DNA of 64,000 nucleotides from Lepas anatifera (GCA_034440635.1 JAOTON010001490.1:1601501-1665500), one strand, 5' to 3'. Positions 11,160-23,358 are shown, counted from the first letter of the stretch. Notes: generated by a model not told the origin, from the sequence alone. Program-made: numbers and translations.

Positions 11160-12790
11160 GGGTCACTGAGCCTCTGTGGGCCCAGCTCAGCTCAGGGCCT
11201 TAGAGCTGCTCAGGAAATCACGTAATCATCCCAGGCGGCCCAGGTCAACTTAAAGGGCACCATATTATTTTATGGGGCATCATTCTAGCTCAGGGGAAAT
11301 CAGATGAGCAGAGGAGGCACAATGATGACTCAGAAGGCACTAGATCGACTAAGGGGCATTAGTTCAGCTCGCAGAAATATATCTGCTCAGGGGGTACCAG
11401 ATCGATCAGCTCGGGGGCCCAAATAAGCTCATAGTCCCCAGACCAGAGCGGGGGTCTAGATCAGCTCAGGGAGCATCATATCAGCTCAGAGGTCAAGGAA
11501 TCAGCTCAGTCTTCCCCAACCATCTAGGGCCCAGATCAGCTCGGGGGTAGCAGATCAAGTCAGAAAGCACTTAATCAGCCCTGGAGCCCCATACCAGCTC
11601 AGGGGCCCTCATCAGTCTCAGTAGGCCCAGCTCAGCTCAGGGCCCCAGGGCTGCTAAGGAAATTACTTAATCAACTCAGGAGAACCAGATGAGATTAAAG
11701 GGAATGTGGCACTTTGGTCGAATCCTGGAATTTAGTGTAATTAGGGGTACTTTTAGCCGAAAATCATGGAAGCGTCCATGATTTCTCTGAAAAATTCACT
11801 ATAAGTTCAATATTTTGATTTGTAAAATGCTCCTCTAGGGAAAGATTGAAATAGGTATATGCCTGTGGATGATGTCAGGATCTGGCAACCACTACCATAT
11901 TCAATACGCTTCAAGGGCTTTGATTGGCTGATACTTACCGTGACGTCCGCATATGTCGTCACGCCAACAGCCATGACAACTGTGGCCAGCTGCTAAGGGT
12001 ACATGAGGGGTACATTTCAGGTAGGTTTTAGCCTTTTCTACAAAAAATCTCGAGTTCCAAGACAAATGATGTATTGAGTACCAGGTTTTCCGACTTGCTT
12101 TACAACTTGGCTATCTCAGTTAAAATCACGTTATGAAGGTGTCACATTCACTTTAAGGGGTACCAGGCTGGCTCAGGTGGCACCAAACTAGATCAAGGGG
12201 CACCATACTAGCTCAGAGGGCATGAGATGGGCTCAGAAGGCACAATGATGGCTCAGGAGACACCAGATCGACTCAGGGGACATTAGTTTAGCTCAGGGGG
12301 CAACATTTCTGCTCAGGGGGCACTAGATTGATCAGTACGGGGGCTCAGATAGCTCCTAGCCCCCAGACCAGAGTAGGAGCATAGATCAGCTCAGGGAACA
12401 CAAGATGATCAGCTTAGGATGCACCAGACTAGCTCAGGGGGCACCAAATCATCTAATGAGACATCAATAACCAGCTTAGGGGGCACGTGATAAGCTCAAG
12501 AGGCACCATATTGCCTCAGGAGACAGTAAATAAACTCCGTGAGGCATGAGATCAGCTCAGGAGGGCCAGATCAGCTCAAGGGGCACTACAATAGCTAATA
12601 GGGCACCAGGCAAGCTCGGAGGCATCAGATTAACTCAGAGAGCGTTAGGCACAATAATTCGCTCAGAGGGCACCAGAGTGACTCAGGGGGCACCAGATTA
12701 GCTTAGATCGCACGTGCTCAGCTCAAGGGGCCACGACCAGCTCATTGGGCACCAGACGAGTTCAAGGGACACCAAATTGGCTCCGCCCGT
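11160..12790 (+). repeat. degenerate minisatellite, about 30-35 bp unit, split by a MITE
   Basis: Loosely conserved units built on AGCTCAGGGGGCACCAGAT repeat across about 1.1 kb, at 11160-11690 and 12157-12790. Copies vary in length and sequence, indicating an old array. Most units contain AGCTCA, GGGGCAC or CAGATCA. The array is cleanly interrupted by the TTAA element at 11695-12156. Confidence 0.75.
11695..12156 (+). mobile_element. TTAA-flanked MITE
   Basis: The element is bounded by TTAA at 11695-11698 and 12153-12156. Inverted termini read AGGGAATGTGGCAC and, at the other end, GTGTCACATTCACT, a match of about 12 of 14. It is about 454 bp inside the target sites, has no ORF, and breaks the minisatellite on both sides. 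TTAA duplication is the hallmark of piggyBac-type transposition, so a piggyBac-mobilised non-autonomous element is the best reading. Confidence 0.8.
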
Positions 12791-13318
12791 ATGATGATTG
12801 GCGACGATGAGGCATTAGCTGGAAATGGATAACCTGCCCACACTCTTCCCGGGTGCTTGGAAAAGCGACAGAATGCCCTAGCTGACCAAAACAGGCACTA
12901 AATAGTCAAACAATAGTTTTAATCGCTAAATGCAGTCCAGCTGCATCAAGGTTCAACGGCGTAGGGCACTAAATTTCCAGCGGCGCGCCCCAAACAGGGT
13001 ACACCACCTAGCGATCAAAGGGCACTCCGGCACCGATGGGGGTTACGTACCCCCTGTGCCCCCCTGGCTGCACCCCCGCTTGGTTATAGCCAGTGGCGGA
13101 TACAATGAGGGGCTAGAGTGGCTCAATCGCCCCGAAATATCAGAGTGTGAATACGTGTCTATTGTAGCTACATTGCCGGCGGCTGTTCCGAGACAATGCG
13201 AGGGAGGCTAGCCCTCTCTGAAATGAAGTCCTGGATCTTCCACCGCTTATAGGCCTTAATACATGTTTATAAAACATTAATTGGTGTCATACGATGCATA
13301 ATGCTTGTAAAACGTGCA
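12791..13318. other. no gene; solo hAT-like terminus
   Basis: The string CAGTGGCGGAT at about 13092 matches the terminus of the hAT-like element at 44012. It seems to be a truncated relic. Nothing else was recognised. Confidence 0.35.
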
Positions 13319-13924
13319 CTAACCCGGCACCATCTGGGCTATTTTCGTACTCCACCGCCTGGGGAGTCTGATTGAACTCCTGCGATTTTGGGAACCGGAA
13401 GAGACACGGAAAAAATTGGAACGTCGCTGGAAGTGCCTTACCGTCTTCTACTCTATGGCCGAGTTTGAACCACATCCGTGGATCCGTGGCGTCACGGTGG
13501 GTCAAAATGGTTCAAGATTAGGCAAATTTAGAAAACCCTTTAAAACTCCAGAACCATTAAACCTAGTACAAAAAGAAAAGAAAAAATACTTTGATGTGTT
13601 TGTCCTGACCCTAGAGTTCAAATTATTTGCGACATGGCTTTGAAAGGTCACATTATGAACTTGACCTAACGTCAAGGTCAAATGATGAACTTTCGTGGTC
13701 ATGCTGAATGTCATTGAAATCCTTCAATCATGCTTGTTACTATAATGATACCAAATTTAAGATGCGTAACTTGCTTGTTCAAAAGTTATATACCCAAACA
13801 ATTTTGAAAACCGCGAACTATGGTGACCTCTGGTGACCTTGGAACTGACCGGTCCTCAAAATTGATAAGAACATACATATTTTGTTTGTTTCGAGAGCAT
13901 CTAAACGACATTTAGAAACATTAT

Positions 13925-14316
13925 CAGTGGCAGATCGGGGGAGGGGCAAAAAGCATTTGCCCCCCAAACGGAAAAGCTTGGAGCAAAACTATATATGTTG
14001 CTGCCCCTCCTCCAAACCGGTCGAACTCCTCTTTTGAACCGACTCCTTTTTAGCCTATAAGCAAGATTTTGGTGCTTTAACTCTGAACTTCAAACAAAAC
14101 CAGTTAAGTTCAGTGTAAATGTTCGGCCTTGGATAGGAAAAACTATCTTGAGCCCATACTTTTCATCCCGTAACGTTTTTGTTTTTGTTTTTTGCCTCAA
14201 GTACCCCAAATTCTACCGTCAAGTCATATTTTGGCACAATTTTTCACCGCGAAATGTTTTTTATTTGCTTTTCGAGTTTGATTTTCCCCAAAACCGACCG
14301 GCTATATCAGCCACTG
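13925..14316 (+). mobile_element. hAT-like MITE nested in family I element
   Basis: It begins CAGTGGCAGATC and ends GATATATCAGCCACTG-like (terminal CAGTGGC/GCCACTG). It is flanked by 8-bp near-duplications AACATTAT and AACATGAT. An 8-bp duplication with CAG...CTG ends is typical of hAT transposons. A second copy lies at 44012-44393. It is 392 bp long and non-coding. Confidence 0.8.
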
Positions 14317-14503
14317 AACATGATCTAGCTCTTCTAGAAGCCTGAGTTATCCCCTGGCCTTGTCTGCCTCATTTTAGAAGCACAGAATCGCCTTACATGG
14401 GCTTATATATGACGTCATAACTCGTTTATCTGACCTGACCTTTATTCAATTATCTGAACTGACCTTTATTCATTTTTTGTCATAACTTATCATATTGATC
14501 ACT

Positions 14504-15353
14504 TTAACACGCGCATTGACCAGGTCTGAGCCACCTTCGCCTTGACGGGGGGGGGTACCCGCCCCGCCCCCTAAGATCTCAAGAACTGTGTTTGGTAGCG
14601 AAAAACGGTAAACGGCGTTGGGTAGCCCATCTACTTCTCCGTCGAAAATATTTGAACCATTTTTGTCAGGCCACATCTAAGGTCACTAGAGGTCAAAACA
14701 TGCCGTCATAGGAATAACATGTAAATTGAGTTTTTCTGTCTTTCATCTGAACAAGTAAAAATAGAGCGAAACGATTTAAACTACATGAATTCTCGCAGCA
14801 AGCAGAATCGAATGCTATATAATACGACCTTGCTAGGTCAAATCAAGGATTTGACCTGACCTGAGGTCAGGTCAAGGTCAAATTGGGCAATATGCATATT
14901 ATTAGAATCGCAATGACGAGGCAAATCTGATGCAGTTAAAATAAATGCTCTGTCGCTATCCATTACTAAGTTATTCAGTTAAAACCATTTTCCTATGTAC
15001 TTGTATTTCCAATGGAGAGGCCATGGCTCGTACCTGACCTTAGGTCATCGATATAAAAAATAACGGAATTTTTTTAGAGAACTCATTGGGCCCATTATGT
15101 GATATGAGTTTCAATCGGATAAGTTCACCTTGTTCCGAGTTATGCTATCGTAAACTTTTTTTAAGGTCAGGACACTTGACCTGTGCTGGTGACCTGACTT
15201 GAGATGACCTTACCTTAAAATTTTGACAAAAGTTGAAAAATGATCAGGAAAAAGTGATGCGAAGTACGGCGGTACTACGCGCCGCCGTTTTTATGCTGTC
15301 TCCGAAAAACCCGAGAGGCTGGGTACCCACTCCCCCATCAATGCTAGTGTTAA
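14504..15353 (+). mobile_element. family A TTAA element, complete copy
   Basis: TTAA at 14504-14507 is followed by CACGCGCATTGACC. The right end reads CATCAATGCTAGTG before TTAA at 15350-15353. Its second half is closely repeated at 34787-35333 and inversely at about 36170. The interior has many AGGTCA/TGACCT half-sites and a GC-rich palindromic stretch (GGCGGTACTACGCGCCGCC near 15270). It is inserted at a TTAA inside the family I element, which resumes after 15353. No ORF. Confidence 0.78.
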
Positions 15354-15452
15354 ATGTCTGCAAAACCACGCGCGTCTCATACAAATTGGCTCAGAAACAT
15401 TTGCAAAAAACCGAGGGGATCCAATCAGACCCCTCAAGCGGTGAAGGGTTAA

Positions 15453-16456
15453 CACATAATATTCAACTGAAATATTGCTCAAATGTAGACGTAAGCGAGC
15501 TGTAGTGAAGCAAAGGCGTGTGAAAGTGGCAATCGAATCTTGTGTTTTTCCAAATGCTAATATAACTATTTTATTACGTTGTGTCTTTGAACTGAGTGAC
15601 TGCTGCGAGGGATGTGTTTCTTCTCGGCTGAGGAGGACGGAAGTATGTACCAGCGGAAAATTTGTGCAGGCTCGCACTAAATCTATAGCATATTTGTAAC
15701 AGCTGCTATAATGGATTTTTCGCAATGAAATTAAATCATTTTTCCTGACGAAATTCACAAGAGAGTTGTTACAGACCTGCTAGAATTTCGCTGCGAACCA
15801 GCCTTCCTTGGCCTTGTAAGAGGTACAAAGAAAACACCCTTGTAAAGTAAACAGGAGTCACTTTAATTACAATTACCAGCTAAACTCTTGTTTATAAGCT
15901 AGGACTTTGAACAAGGACAATTTGGGGACTACTAATAAATACCAGCACAAGCCAGAACCTTGTTGATAGACTAGTCTATAACTATAACTAGGACAAGCCC
16001 TTGACTTGTGTCCAGCTATGTGGTAAAAAAGAACGGAAGCACGACAAAACCGTGTTGCTACTTGTTCCGAGCAAGTGCGAGAAGAAATCTTGTCGTATTG
16101 ACCAGGCTTTGGTTTGTCAAACTACACGCTGTAGGCTACACGTTTTTATTTTACTGTGACAAGCTACGCGGCTGTTGCTTGTCGATTTGACCTACAGTGC
16201 ATGCCTAAAGCGTGTGGTTAAGACAAACACAAGGTTTAGGTTTCCTTCCGACTAGAAAAGCCGAGCCAGTGCTGCTATGGCTCCCCTGGAAATGAGACGA
16301 GCATCTGCAACACAACCGAGCATCCCGCCGGCCGAGCAAATGAAACAAAGCAAATGGTCGTCTTTCATCTTGGCTGCCTCAAAAAACGACACTACTTTTA
16401 GAGCTGGAGCAGGAGAGCACGGATATTACACCGTATATCAGTTACACAAGTTGGAG
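15453..16456. other. no gene seen
   Basis: Short frames on both strands are present, but there are no domains, splice-supported exons or clear repeats. Confidence 0.35.
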
Positions 16457-16457
16457 A

Positions 16458-16460
<3 letters not shown>

Positions 16461-16506
<46 letters not shown>
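16461..16506 (+). repeat. (GA)n microsatellite
   Basis: About 23 uninterrupted GA dinucleotides. Confidence 0.98.
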
Positions 16507-16509
<3 letters not shown>

Positions 16510-18408
16510 GAGGTGGAAATGAATGAAAAATTAATCATTCAGGCATACATATTCATACTAAAACAGTCTTCGAAAGAGACAAATCGATGACAAAAGGATA
16601 TGGTTTGTGCGAAGGAAGAAGATCTGGTTATAACACCCTGAGGAACTTCGCACTCTACCGTGCGGCGCCCAGCCGTTCATGTTCAGTGTCGCCCTCCCCC
16701 TACTACCACCCGCATTAGCGATGGCTCGCTGGCACTCGCAGTCAGGCCCTATGAAGCACTTCGGTCGACGCCGCTCGCAAGTTTCCTCATTTCAAAAACA
16801 GCTTAGTCCATAACTCTTCTTTTTCGTTGACGACCGGCCAACTGTGGCACTCTGTTTTGTCGAGGCGTGTGGAGGCGTCGCCTCTGCTGCCGCCCGGCTC
16901 CGCCGACAGGCTGACTGCTGAGATTTATACTACTGTTGCAACTCGGCTACGCATGCAGGCCGCCTGTTGCTCGGTAACAAACTCCAGCACAGAGGAAACA
17001 CTGGCGAAAGTGGAGACGTCGTGGGACGGGCCTACGTGTGGGCGTGGCGCCTCATGCAACCCATTGAACGGTGCAAGAATGCGGCTTCCAAATCGCCACC
17101 ACAAAGAAGCGAGCTTGGTCAGACACTTGGGTGGTAGAACAGATGGTCAGATGAAGAGGAGTAATTTCGAGTCGGTTCACTGGGCTGACAGGAAGTATGG
17201 CTACATGCCTCATTCCAGTGGTAAACGTTCTCGAAACGGTGAAGGAAAGCTAGCCATGGTTTTCGCCATCACAACCTGCAGTGAATTCAGAAACTCCGGT
17301 TTTACGGTAAGCTTGCATTGGGATCTGACTGCATGTAAATATATTTTTATAAAGGACGCCAAATCTATTAAATCGCGAATGAAGAGCCCTTTACTTTTTC
17401 AGACCAGCCATGAGTGGTAAGCTTCTGCTTATTCATACATATTTCCATCGAAATTATACTGGAGCTCTCCTCGAAGTCTGAGATGGTACAATGCATGTTT
17501 ATATTTACATTTGCTCTGAATCCGGCCAGTGGTGCATGGGAATGTCTACTATCCTTGATGACACAAACTAAGGCTTGCATTTTAAGTGACACTACATTTT
17601 GGACTAATTTAAAAGCTGCTGATACAAGGTGCTAAGCAATAAACATTTTTCATGAGGATTGTAGCACCAAGTCCTGTTCTCTCTTCCTCAGACCAGGCCT
17701 CTAAAAATAAGCTCTTCAATGAATAGAACAGAATGAATGGGCTTTAAGCCAGTATATTTTCTACATATCCTACATCCGTAATTAGTGAAATAGCCCAGTT
17801 CCGGCGGCGGCAAGCCCCTCTGCGCTGGCTGACCCCGCTGACGTGACGTCTTCTGCCGCTTCTCTCTCCGTGCACAACCGCCAGCGGTGTCCCGGACGAG
17901 GCGCGGCGGCGACGAATGGCGCGCGTCGACGCTAGCGACGGCAAAACATGCGCTGCCTGTCGCCCGCCGGCCGCGCCATATCTCACTAAGGCTGGATCAG
18001 CACACGATAGAACCGGCCCGTCTCCGCCAAGGCCGACTGCCAGAATAACAGGAAAACAGTCGGCACGATGTAAAAAGGACCGGGCCCTACAACAAGACAG
18101 ATGAAATGGAAACTGCTAACCAGACCGACGGAAGTTAGATATAAGAACACGAGTGAGGTCCAAACAACGGGGGTGAGTTCACAGACAGTCGGGAACTTCC
18201 AATTCTCACGTTCAACTCAGGACATGCAATTTGTGAGAAGTCACGTAAGCTCACACCGGCCTCGGCGGGAAATCTGGAATGCTGTGAATATAAGTTTGTA
18301 CTCGAATCTGAATCCAAATTTTCATGACGTATATTTTATAGCGTAGTGCGCCTCGACATTGCCAGACATGGCCGTTTACCCTGGCCCAGCATTATGTGCA
18401 GACCGGGT
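16507..18408. other. partly GC-rich intergenic DNA, no supported gene
   Basis: GC-rich, CpG-containing patches lie at about 16640-17120 and 17800-18080. A 197-codon open frame (16827-17420, plus) coincides with the first patch. Its translation shows no domain and its length can be explained by few stop codons in GC-rich DNA. A promoter or CpG-rich first exon cannot be excluded. Confidence 0.35.
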
Positions 18409-18508
18409 GTATTCTCACCGGATCAGACGGCAATCCGATTCTTTTGTCGAGACCGGGGTATTCTCACCGGATCAGACAGCAATCCGATTCTTTTGTCGAG
18501 ACCGGGGA
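18407..18508 (+). repeat. 51-bp tandem duplication
   Basis: Two direct copies of a unit containing TCTCACCGGATCAGAC and GATTCTTTTGTCGAGACCGG lie head to tail, with one or two differences. Confidence 0.88.
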
Positions 18509-18984
18509 AACCCAGCATTGGGCATTCACTCAACAAAGAGAGGAATATTAAGAGCTGAATAGATGGCTTAAAAGGTCCCGAACCTTGCATTACGACTCAC
18601 AATATTTTGTGAACGTAAATACACTTACTTGTGGTCCTTGAGAGATATAATAGCTTACAAATTAGGTAAACGTTATATAATATAATACACGGTTATACCG
18701 TAAGCTTATCCCCACAAATTTTCCAGAACATAATTTGAATTCTAAATTCTAACCAATACTGGGGACCATTCAAGAGGTGCTCAACCAAAAACTCAAGATT
18801 GAAGAGTGTGTTATCGAGTAAACAGCATTTAACGGCGGGTTTCAATCCACGAGTTTTGTCATCCTATCAATGTGGCTCTCAAAGCTACGCTCCAGTAACG
18901 ATTCGTGCATGTTCAAGCTTATTTTAGTATACTAAGTCAATGAATGGAACACGCATCTTAGGCATGCATTTACTTCCAAGACAA

Positions 18985-19320
18985 ATAGAGAAAACTATAT
19001 CCATAGACGGTTCAAGGAGACATCATTTAGACTCCCACGGGCTGGGCATAGTCGGATAAAGGTTGTGTAATACAAAAAGTATTAAAAGCTGAGGAACATA
19101 TCTGCCTGATTTTTAGACGTTGAAAATATGCATCTTCGCCCCTCTATTTGTATTTCCTGTATCCGCCTCTGATTATTTGTATGACACTTAATCATTTATC
19201 CCGATATCAAAGATGTCAGGCAGCATCTTGTGTTGACTAATCTATGGAACAGAAAACGGCTAGATGTATATGTTTTACCATATAGCTCTGGCCCTGGGAC
19301 CGACCCTTCAATTTTGAATT
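18985..19320 (+). repeat. dispersed repeat N, copy 1
   Basis: It resembles 27660-27990. Shared blocks include GACGGTTCAAGGAGACAT, TTCCTGTATCCGCCT and AGCTCTGGCCCTGG. The class is unknown. Confidence 0.6.
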
Positions 19321-19850
19321 TCCATATAACTGAACGACATAACTATTTTGAATCAATTCTCTGTCCATACCTACAATTCTTGTGAAAATAAAACGACAAG
19401 GCCAAGAGTTATGGGGAATCTAAGGAAAACATATATTTTACATAAGCCTTCCCTGAAATTGCAAAATTTTGACGTGTTCTCTTTCAAAATCTAGTTAGTG
19501 TAAGGCAAGTCGGTCCTAGTTTGAAATTTTAAAACCTGATCAATACATGTCAAGCTCTTAAGGGTGGAACTCGTTTCTACCGCCGACAGGAATAGGGGTA
19601 ACCAGGAGGCGGACAGGCATTGGGTTAAAACTCGGGTGGTCACATCTCCGGTGGGAGTAATTTTTGGTACAGGGTTTATGCCCCAAAGACGTCATTAAAC
19701 CCATGGCGAAATGGTCAAAAACAGTTTCATGGATAAAACGTCGCTTTTGAAGACAATACTGATCATTCTTTAAACAACCGTACCATACCAGTTAAACTAT
19801 TTTATACGGCGATTCATCCTTACGATATCAGTAAGACAGACCCTGGGACA

Positions 19851-20115
19851 TAGGCGGACTCAGGGGCTCAAGCAGGAAGTATTTTCCTCTCACTTAACCT
19901 TCAGCGCCCTCTAAAATGCTTATGGCGACCCCTGAAATGTTGAAAGCGTCTTTTGAAGTGTCGCTTCCACGATTATTAGCGCCCCACGGTAGGATTTGGC
20001 GCACACCTGATAAGTTTTGTCGTCCAAAATGGGCGCTCCCTGGTCCGGATGGCGCTCCCTCCGACCATGGACCCCCCTCCACCCACCCCACCCCGATGGG
20101 AAATCCTGAACTCGT
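19851..20115 (-). mobile_element. short hAT-like MITE relic, family K
   Basis: It starts CATAGGCGGACTCAGGGG. Its interior (inverted) matches the 24864-25139 element, including AAAACTTATCAGGTG and the GGCGCC blocks. The right end is decayed. Confidence 0.55.
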
Positions 20116-20394
20116 CTGTGTCCTGGAAATAATACCGTCATTTACTTTGGGCAGCTTCTGAAATATTCAATGGAAATAAAGTTGGACGAAGTTTACAGGC
20201 CCAACAAAGCTTTGCAGACCTTAAAATACAAGACGCCTGGCCATCTAGCCATCCGCAGCCTATATACGTCCAAAACTACAGCCCACCGAGACATTAGCTC
20301 AGTGGAAAGCATAGTCTGTTGTTATGAAAAGTACCATAACTCGCTCTGCGCTCGGGTGCCTGACACGACGCGCTGGGATCCCTGCCACGACACT

Positions 20395-21350
20395 CTAGGT
20401 GGGATATTTCGGCCCTCTGTGTCTAATTCCCCGGAAAAGCTAAAACAAAATCATGGACGGCGTTAATAAATTATAAAAAACTGTTTTTGTCAGGTCAATA
20501 TTGAGGCATCCGCAGGTCACGGAATGCTTCAAAGGCTTACCTACGACTGGGCAGTGCATATTTTCCCTTAAATACTTTTACTGAGCGGAGCTAGAGAAAA
20601 TCTTTAGACATCATTGTTCTCTCATCGTTGAGACCTCTCATCGTGGCGAATCGACCATTTATACCATGATCATGCTGGGTCAAATGGTGATATGACCTGA
20701 CCTCAAGCTAGGTCAGTGTCACATAGTGACCTGGTAGAGTCAAGTTGCATATCAATCGACTCCCCGTGATAGGATAAGCACAATGAATTTAAAATGGAAG
20801 TTCTATCAATTCAGTGCAAAATTATGGGCAAAATAGCCAATGTTCCTATGGTTATGTGACTTCACATGACCTTTGACAGGTTGCATGCTGAAAAACTTAG
20901 CTTCATGGTTAGAATCGTGCCAAGAATACGTGGTATGACGAGTTCCATGTTCATTTATTTAATATTGACTATAAAAGAACCCTTTGTATTTTTCACCATA
21001 GACATATAGAGGGCTGACCAAAGATTTTACCCAATATTGGGCCAACAATATAAAAATTCACAGATAGCATATTTGCAGATACTAATGATCTCATCACATG
21101 AAGAAGTTTTGGAACTGATCAGTCGGCAGATTTTCCATTGGCACTGCTTCAAACTCGTGATTTTGGATTTTGAAGTCAGGTCACTGGAGCTTGAATAGTT
21201 CCATGACCTGACAAGACCTCACTCAAACAATTTTGTCGGATTTATGAAATCAATCAGGGATCAGTTGCGTTATCCTACATCTCTTTGTTTTCCATTATTT
21301 TGGGAAAACCAAGAGAGGGGGTTCGAAATCCCCGCAGCGGGGCGCGTGAT
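20395..21350 (-). mobile_element. family H TTAA-type element, near full length, inverted
   Basis: Read on the minus strand it begins ATCACGCGCCCCGCTG (about 21348) and aligns with the family H starts at 28009 and 63178. It then continues through CATGATCATGCTGGGTCAAATGGT-like sequence and matches the 3' portion at 30820-31200. Its length is about 950 bp. The bounding TTAA has decayed. It contains numerous TGACCT/AGGTCA sites and no ORF. Confidence 0.7.
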
Positions 21351-21511
21351 AGCAAAGCTTGCATTGCACAATTTTATGAGTTCTATCTGAGACAAAACCT
21401 TTAGCAAATCCGGGCTACCACGAAAAGAAGACTTGGTAAAGTCCGAGCGTGTTGAAATCACTTTGCATTTCCAGAATGGCCTGTGCTAATTATTTGTTTT
21501 GGTTCAGAGCC

Positions 21512-22393
21512 TTAACACCCGCACTGGAGGGGGTCTGGCACTAACGCACTGGAGGGGGCCTGGTAGGCCCCCGAAGATATCGGAAACTAAGAGGGTTGAA
21601 AAACGCCACTTGGTAGGTGGGTGGGGGCTTGGTGATCTCATGATGACCAATTTTAATTGACCTAGGTCAATATCTTAGGTCAAACGAGGTCGTAAGGTCA
21701 AATATTAGCCAGCTGGGATCGATTGGTAAATGCTGTGATTATGCAGGAAAATGGCGGGAATAAGCTAAAGGCGGACAAGGTTCATGAGAAGAGGTCTAGG
21801 GCTTCCCAAACTTTGGGTCAGGTCATTAGGTCATTGACCTTTGGTCCCATATGGTATACTACTTATTATTTACACTTTGACTAACACTGTAGCCACTGTT
21901 TGGCGGGAAATGAGGATTGACCTTTCCCAATGACCTTTGACCTTGACCTTGACCTTGACCTTTGTATTAGGATACCCCACCGATGACGTCATAGCATAAT
22001 ATATGTCAGACGGGGTAACGTCATTTGGCCGGACGCACGTGGTCGTGACCTTGAAAGTGCAGATATGACCTTGACCTTGACCTTTGACCTTGACTTTGAC
22101 TCTCATGTGAAGTGACCTTGACATATAGTCCCGCTTATATGACGGTATGACGTCACCACTGGTCTTCAATGAAGCTAACTGGTCCGACCGCGCGTTTACG
22201 GTGATCTCAAAATGCAGGTCTGACTTTGAAAGCCTATAAGTCAAAAATTTTCGGCCGATTTTCAAAAGTCTTCACCAATCGACGCTATTAAATTCTGTTA
22301 TATGTGGCCCGTTTCGTTTTTGGCTACAAGCGGTTCTCCGGCCACCTCGGAAAACAGGTGGGGGCCTCCGAGGCCCCTCCGTGCGCGTGTTAA
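21512..22393 (+). mobile_element. family C TTAA element, complete
   Basis: TTAA at 21512-21515 is followed by CACCCGCACTGGAGGGG. The right end is CCCCTCCGTGCGCGTG and then TTAA at 22390-22393. The inverted termini agree at about 17 of 20 positions. By eye the interior holds about 19 perfect AGGTCA/TGACCT hexamers, including five in phase in a run of TGACCTT units near 21930-21962. Relatives lie at 56034 and 58021. It is non-coding. Confidence 0.82.
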
Positions 22394-23358
22394 CCCGCGC
22401 CCCACCGGGGTCCGGCACCACCTTCGCCCCACCGGGGTGCATCGATGGCCCGCCCCTCTAACTCCGAAAATATGGGCGTTAGCGCAAATCTGCGAAGTGA
22501 CTGAAAGCTCGCGTGAATTCACTAAGAATTATTCGGATGTTTTGTGCTCAGGTCAATGGTTTGACCTCAGAGGTCAATTGGTCAAGATCGGCTATTTTCA
22601 CCCAAATATGCAATGCTTAAGCAGACTGGGCATAACTATTATGTCATTAGAGCTATTGAGGTCTGGTAAGTACATTTGATAGGAAATTGCCAGTCCTTTT
22701 TCCGCTATGTGGAACGTAAAGACCTCCCGCTAGTGGTTTGACCTCCAGAGGTCACCTCGTGACCTAATATGACCTGGGTCACGAAGGTAAGTGACCTTGC
22801 CGTATATCAAATGAAAGCCAGTGACGAGACAAACACGATTGTGTTTGTTTCAGGCTCTAGCTTAATTAGGTCAAAGTTATTGTCAAATACTGTTTTTGAC
22901 CCCTAGTGACCTTGGATGACCTTGGAAAAGTCAAAGGGCAAATATGACCCCTGGGATCCGTGGGTGTCCAAAACGCTGTTCTGGGCGTTGGTATTTGAAT
23001 ATTTTTGTGGCTTTTATATAATGAGTTTTCCCATGTTTTCCAATAGGAGAGGTCGCCTCGTGACCTGATCTCGCACGAAATCGAAAAATCCCGGATATAC
23101 ACCTTGTAGATCCTGGAGGGGTTTGAGTGTGGAAGTTTCAATCGATCGACTTTGAAATGTAGCTCTTACAGAGCTCTAAAGTTGGTGAGGTGACCTTGGT
23201 TGACCTCGTCTGGTGACCTGACCTTGGGTGACCCGGGTTAAAAATTTCAGGGATGATGGGAAAATGATGCAGTAGAGGTGGCTCTCAACCGCGGTGCTGG
23301 CCTCGTTTTTTCTGCTATCCCGAAAACCTTGGGCATCCCCCCGTGGGCGGGGTTTACG
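22390..23358 (+). mobile_element. family F TTAA element
   Basis: It starts TTAACCCGCGCCCCACCGGG, sharing its TTAA with the family C element to the left, and ends GTGGGCGGGGTTTACG near 23358. Inverted partial copies at 31234-31465 (right end) and 35330-35605 (left end) define the termini. TGACCT/AGGTCA sites are frequent. No ORF. Confidence 0.7.

Larger units (their letters stand above)
13319..15452 (-). mobile_element. family I element (TTAA type), interrupted by two insertions
   Basis: This is an inverted copy of the element at 51528-52577. Matching blocks are 13319-13920, 14325-14503 and 15354-15452. The gaps are exactly filled by the hAT-like MITE at 13925-14316 and the family A element at 14504-15353. 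The ends are TTAA-like (CTAA at 13319, TTAA at 15449-15452). The interior is rich in AGGTCA/TGACCT. No protein is encoded. Confidence 0.75.

Noticed and set aside
16827..17420. 197-codon plus-strand ORF
   Set aside because: It lies in a GC-rich patch. The translation shows no domain, repeat or signal, and chance explains it.
21930..21965. TGACCTT run as a CRISPR or satellite array
   Set aside because: It is only five short units inside a TTAA element, with no spacer structure.
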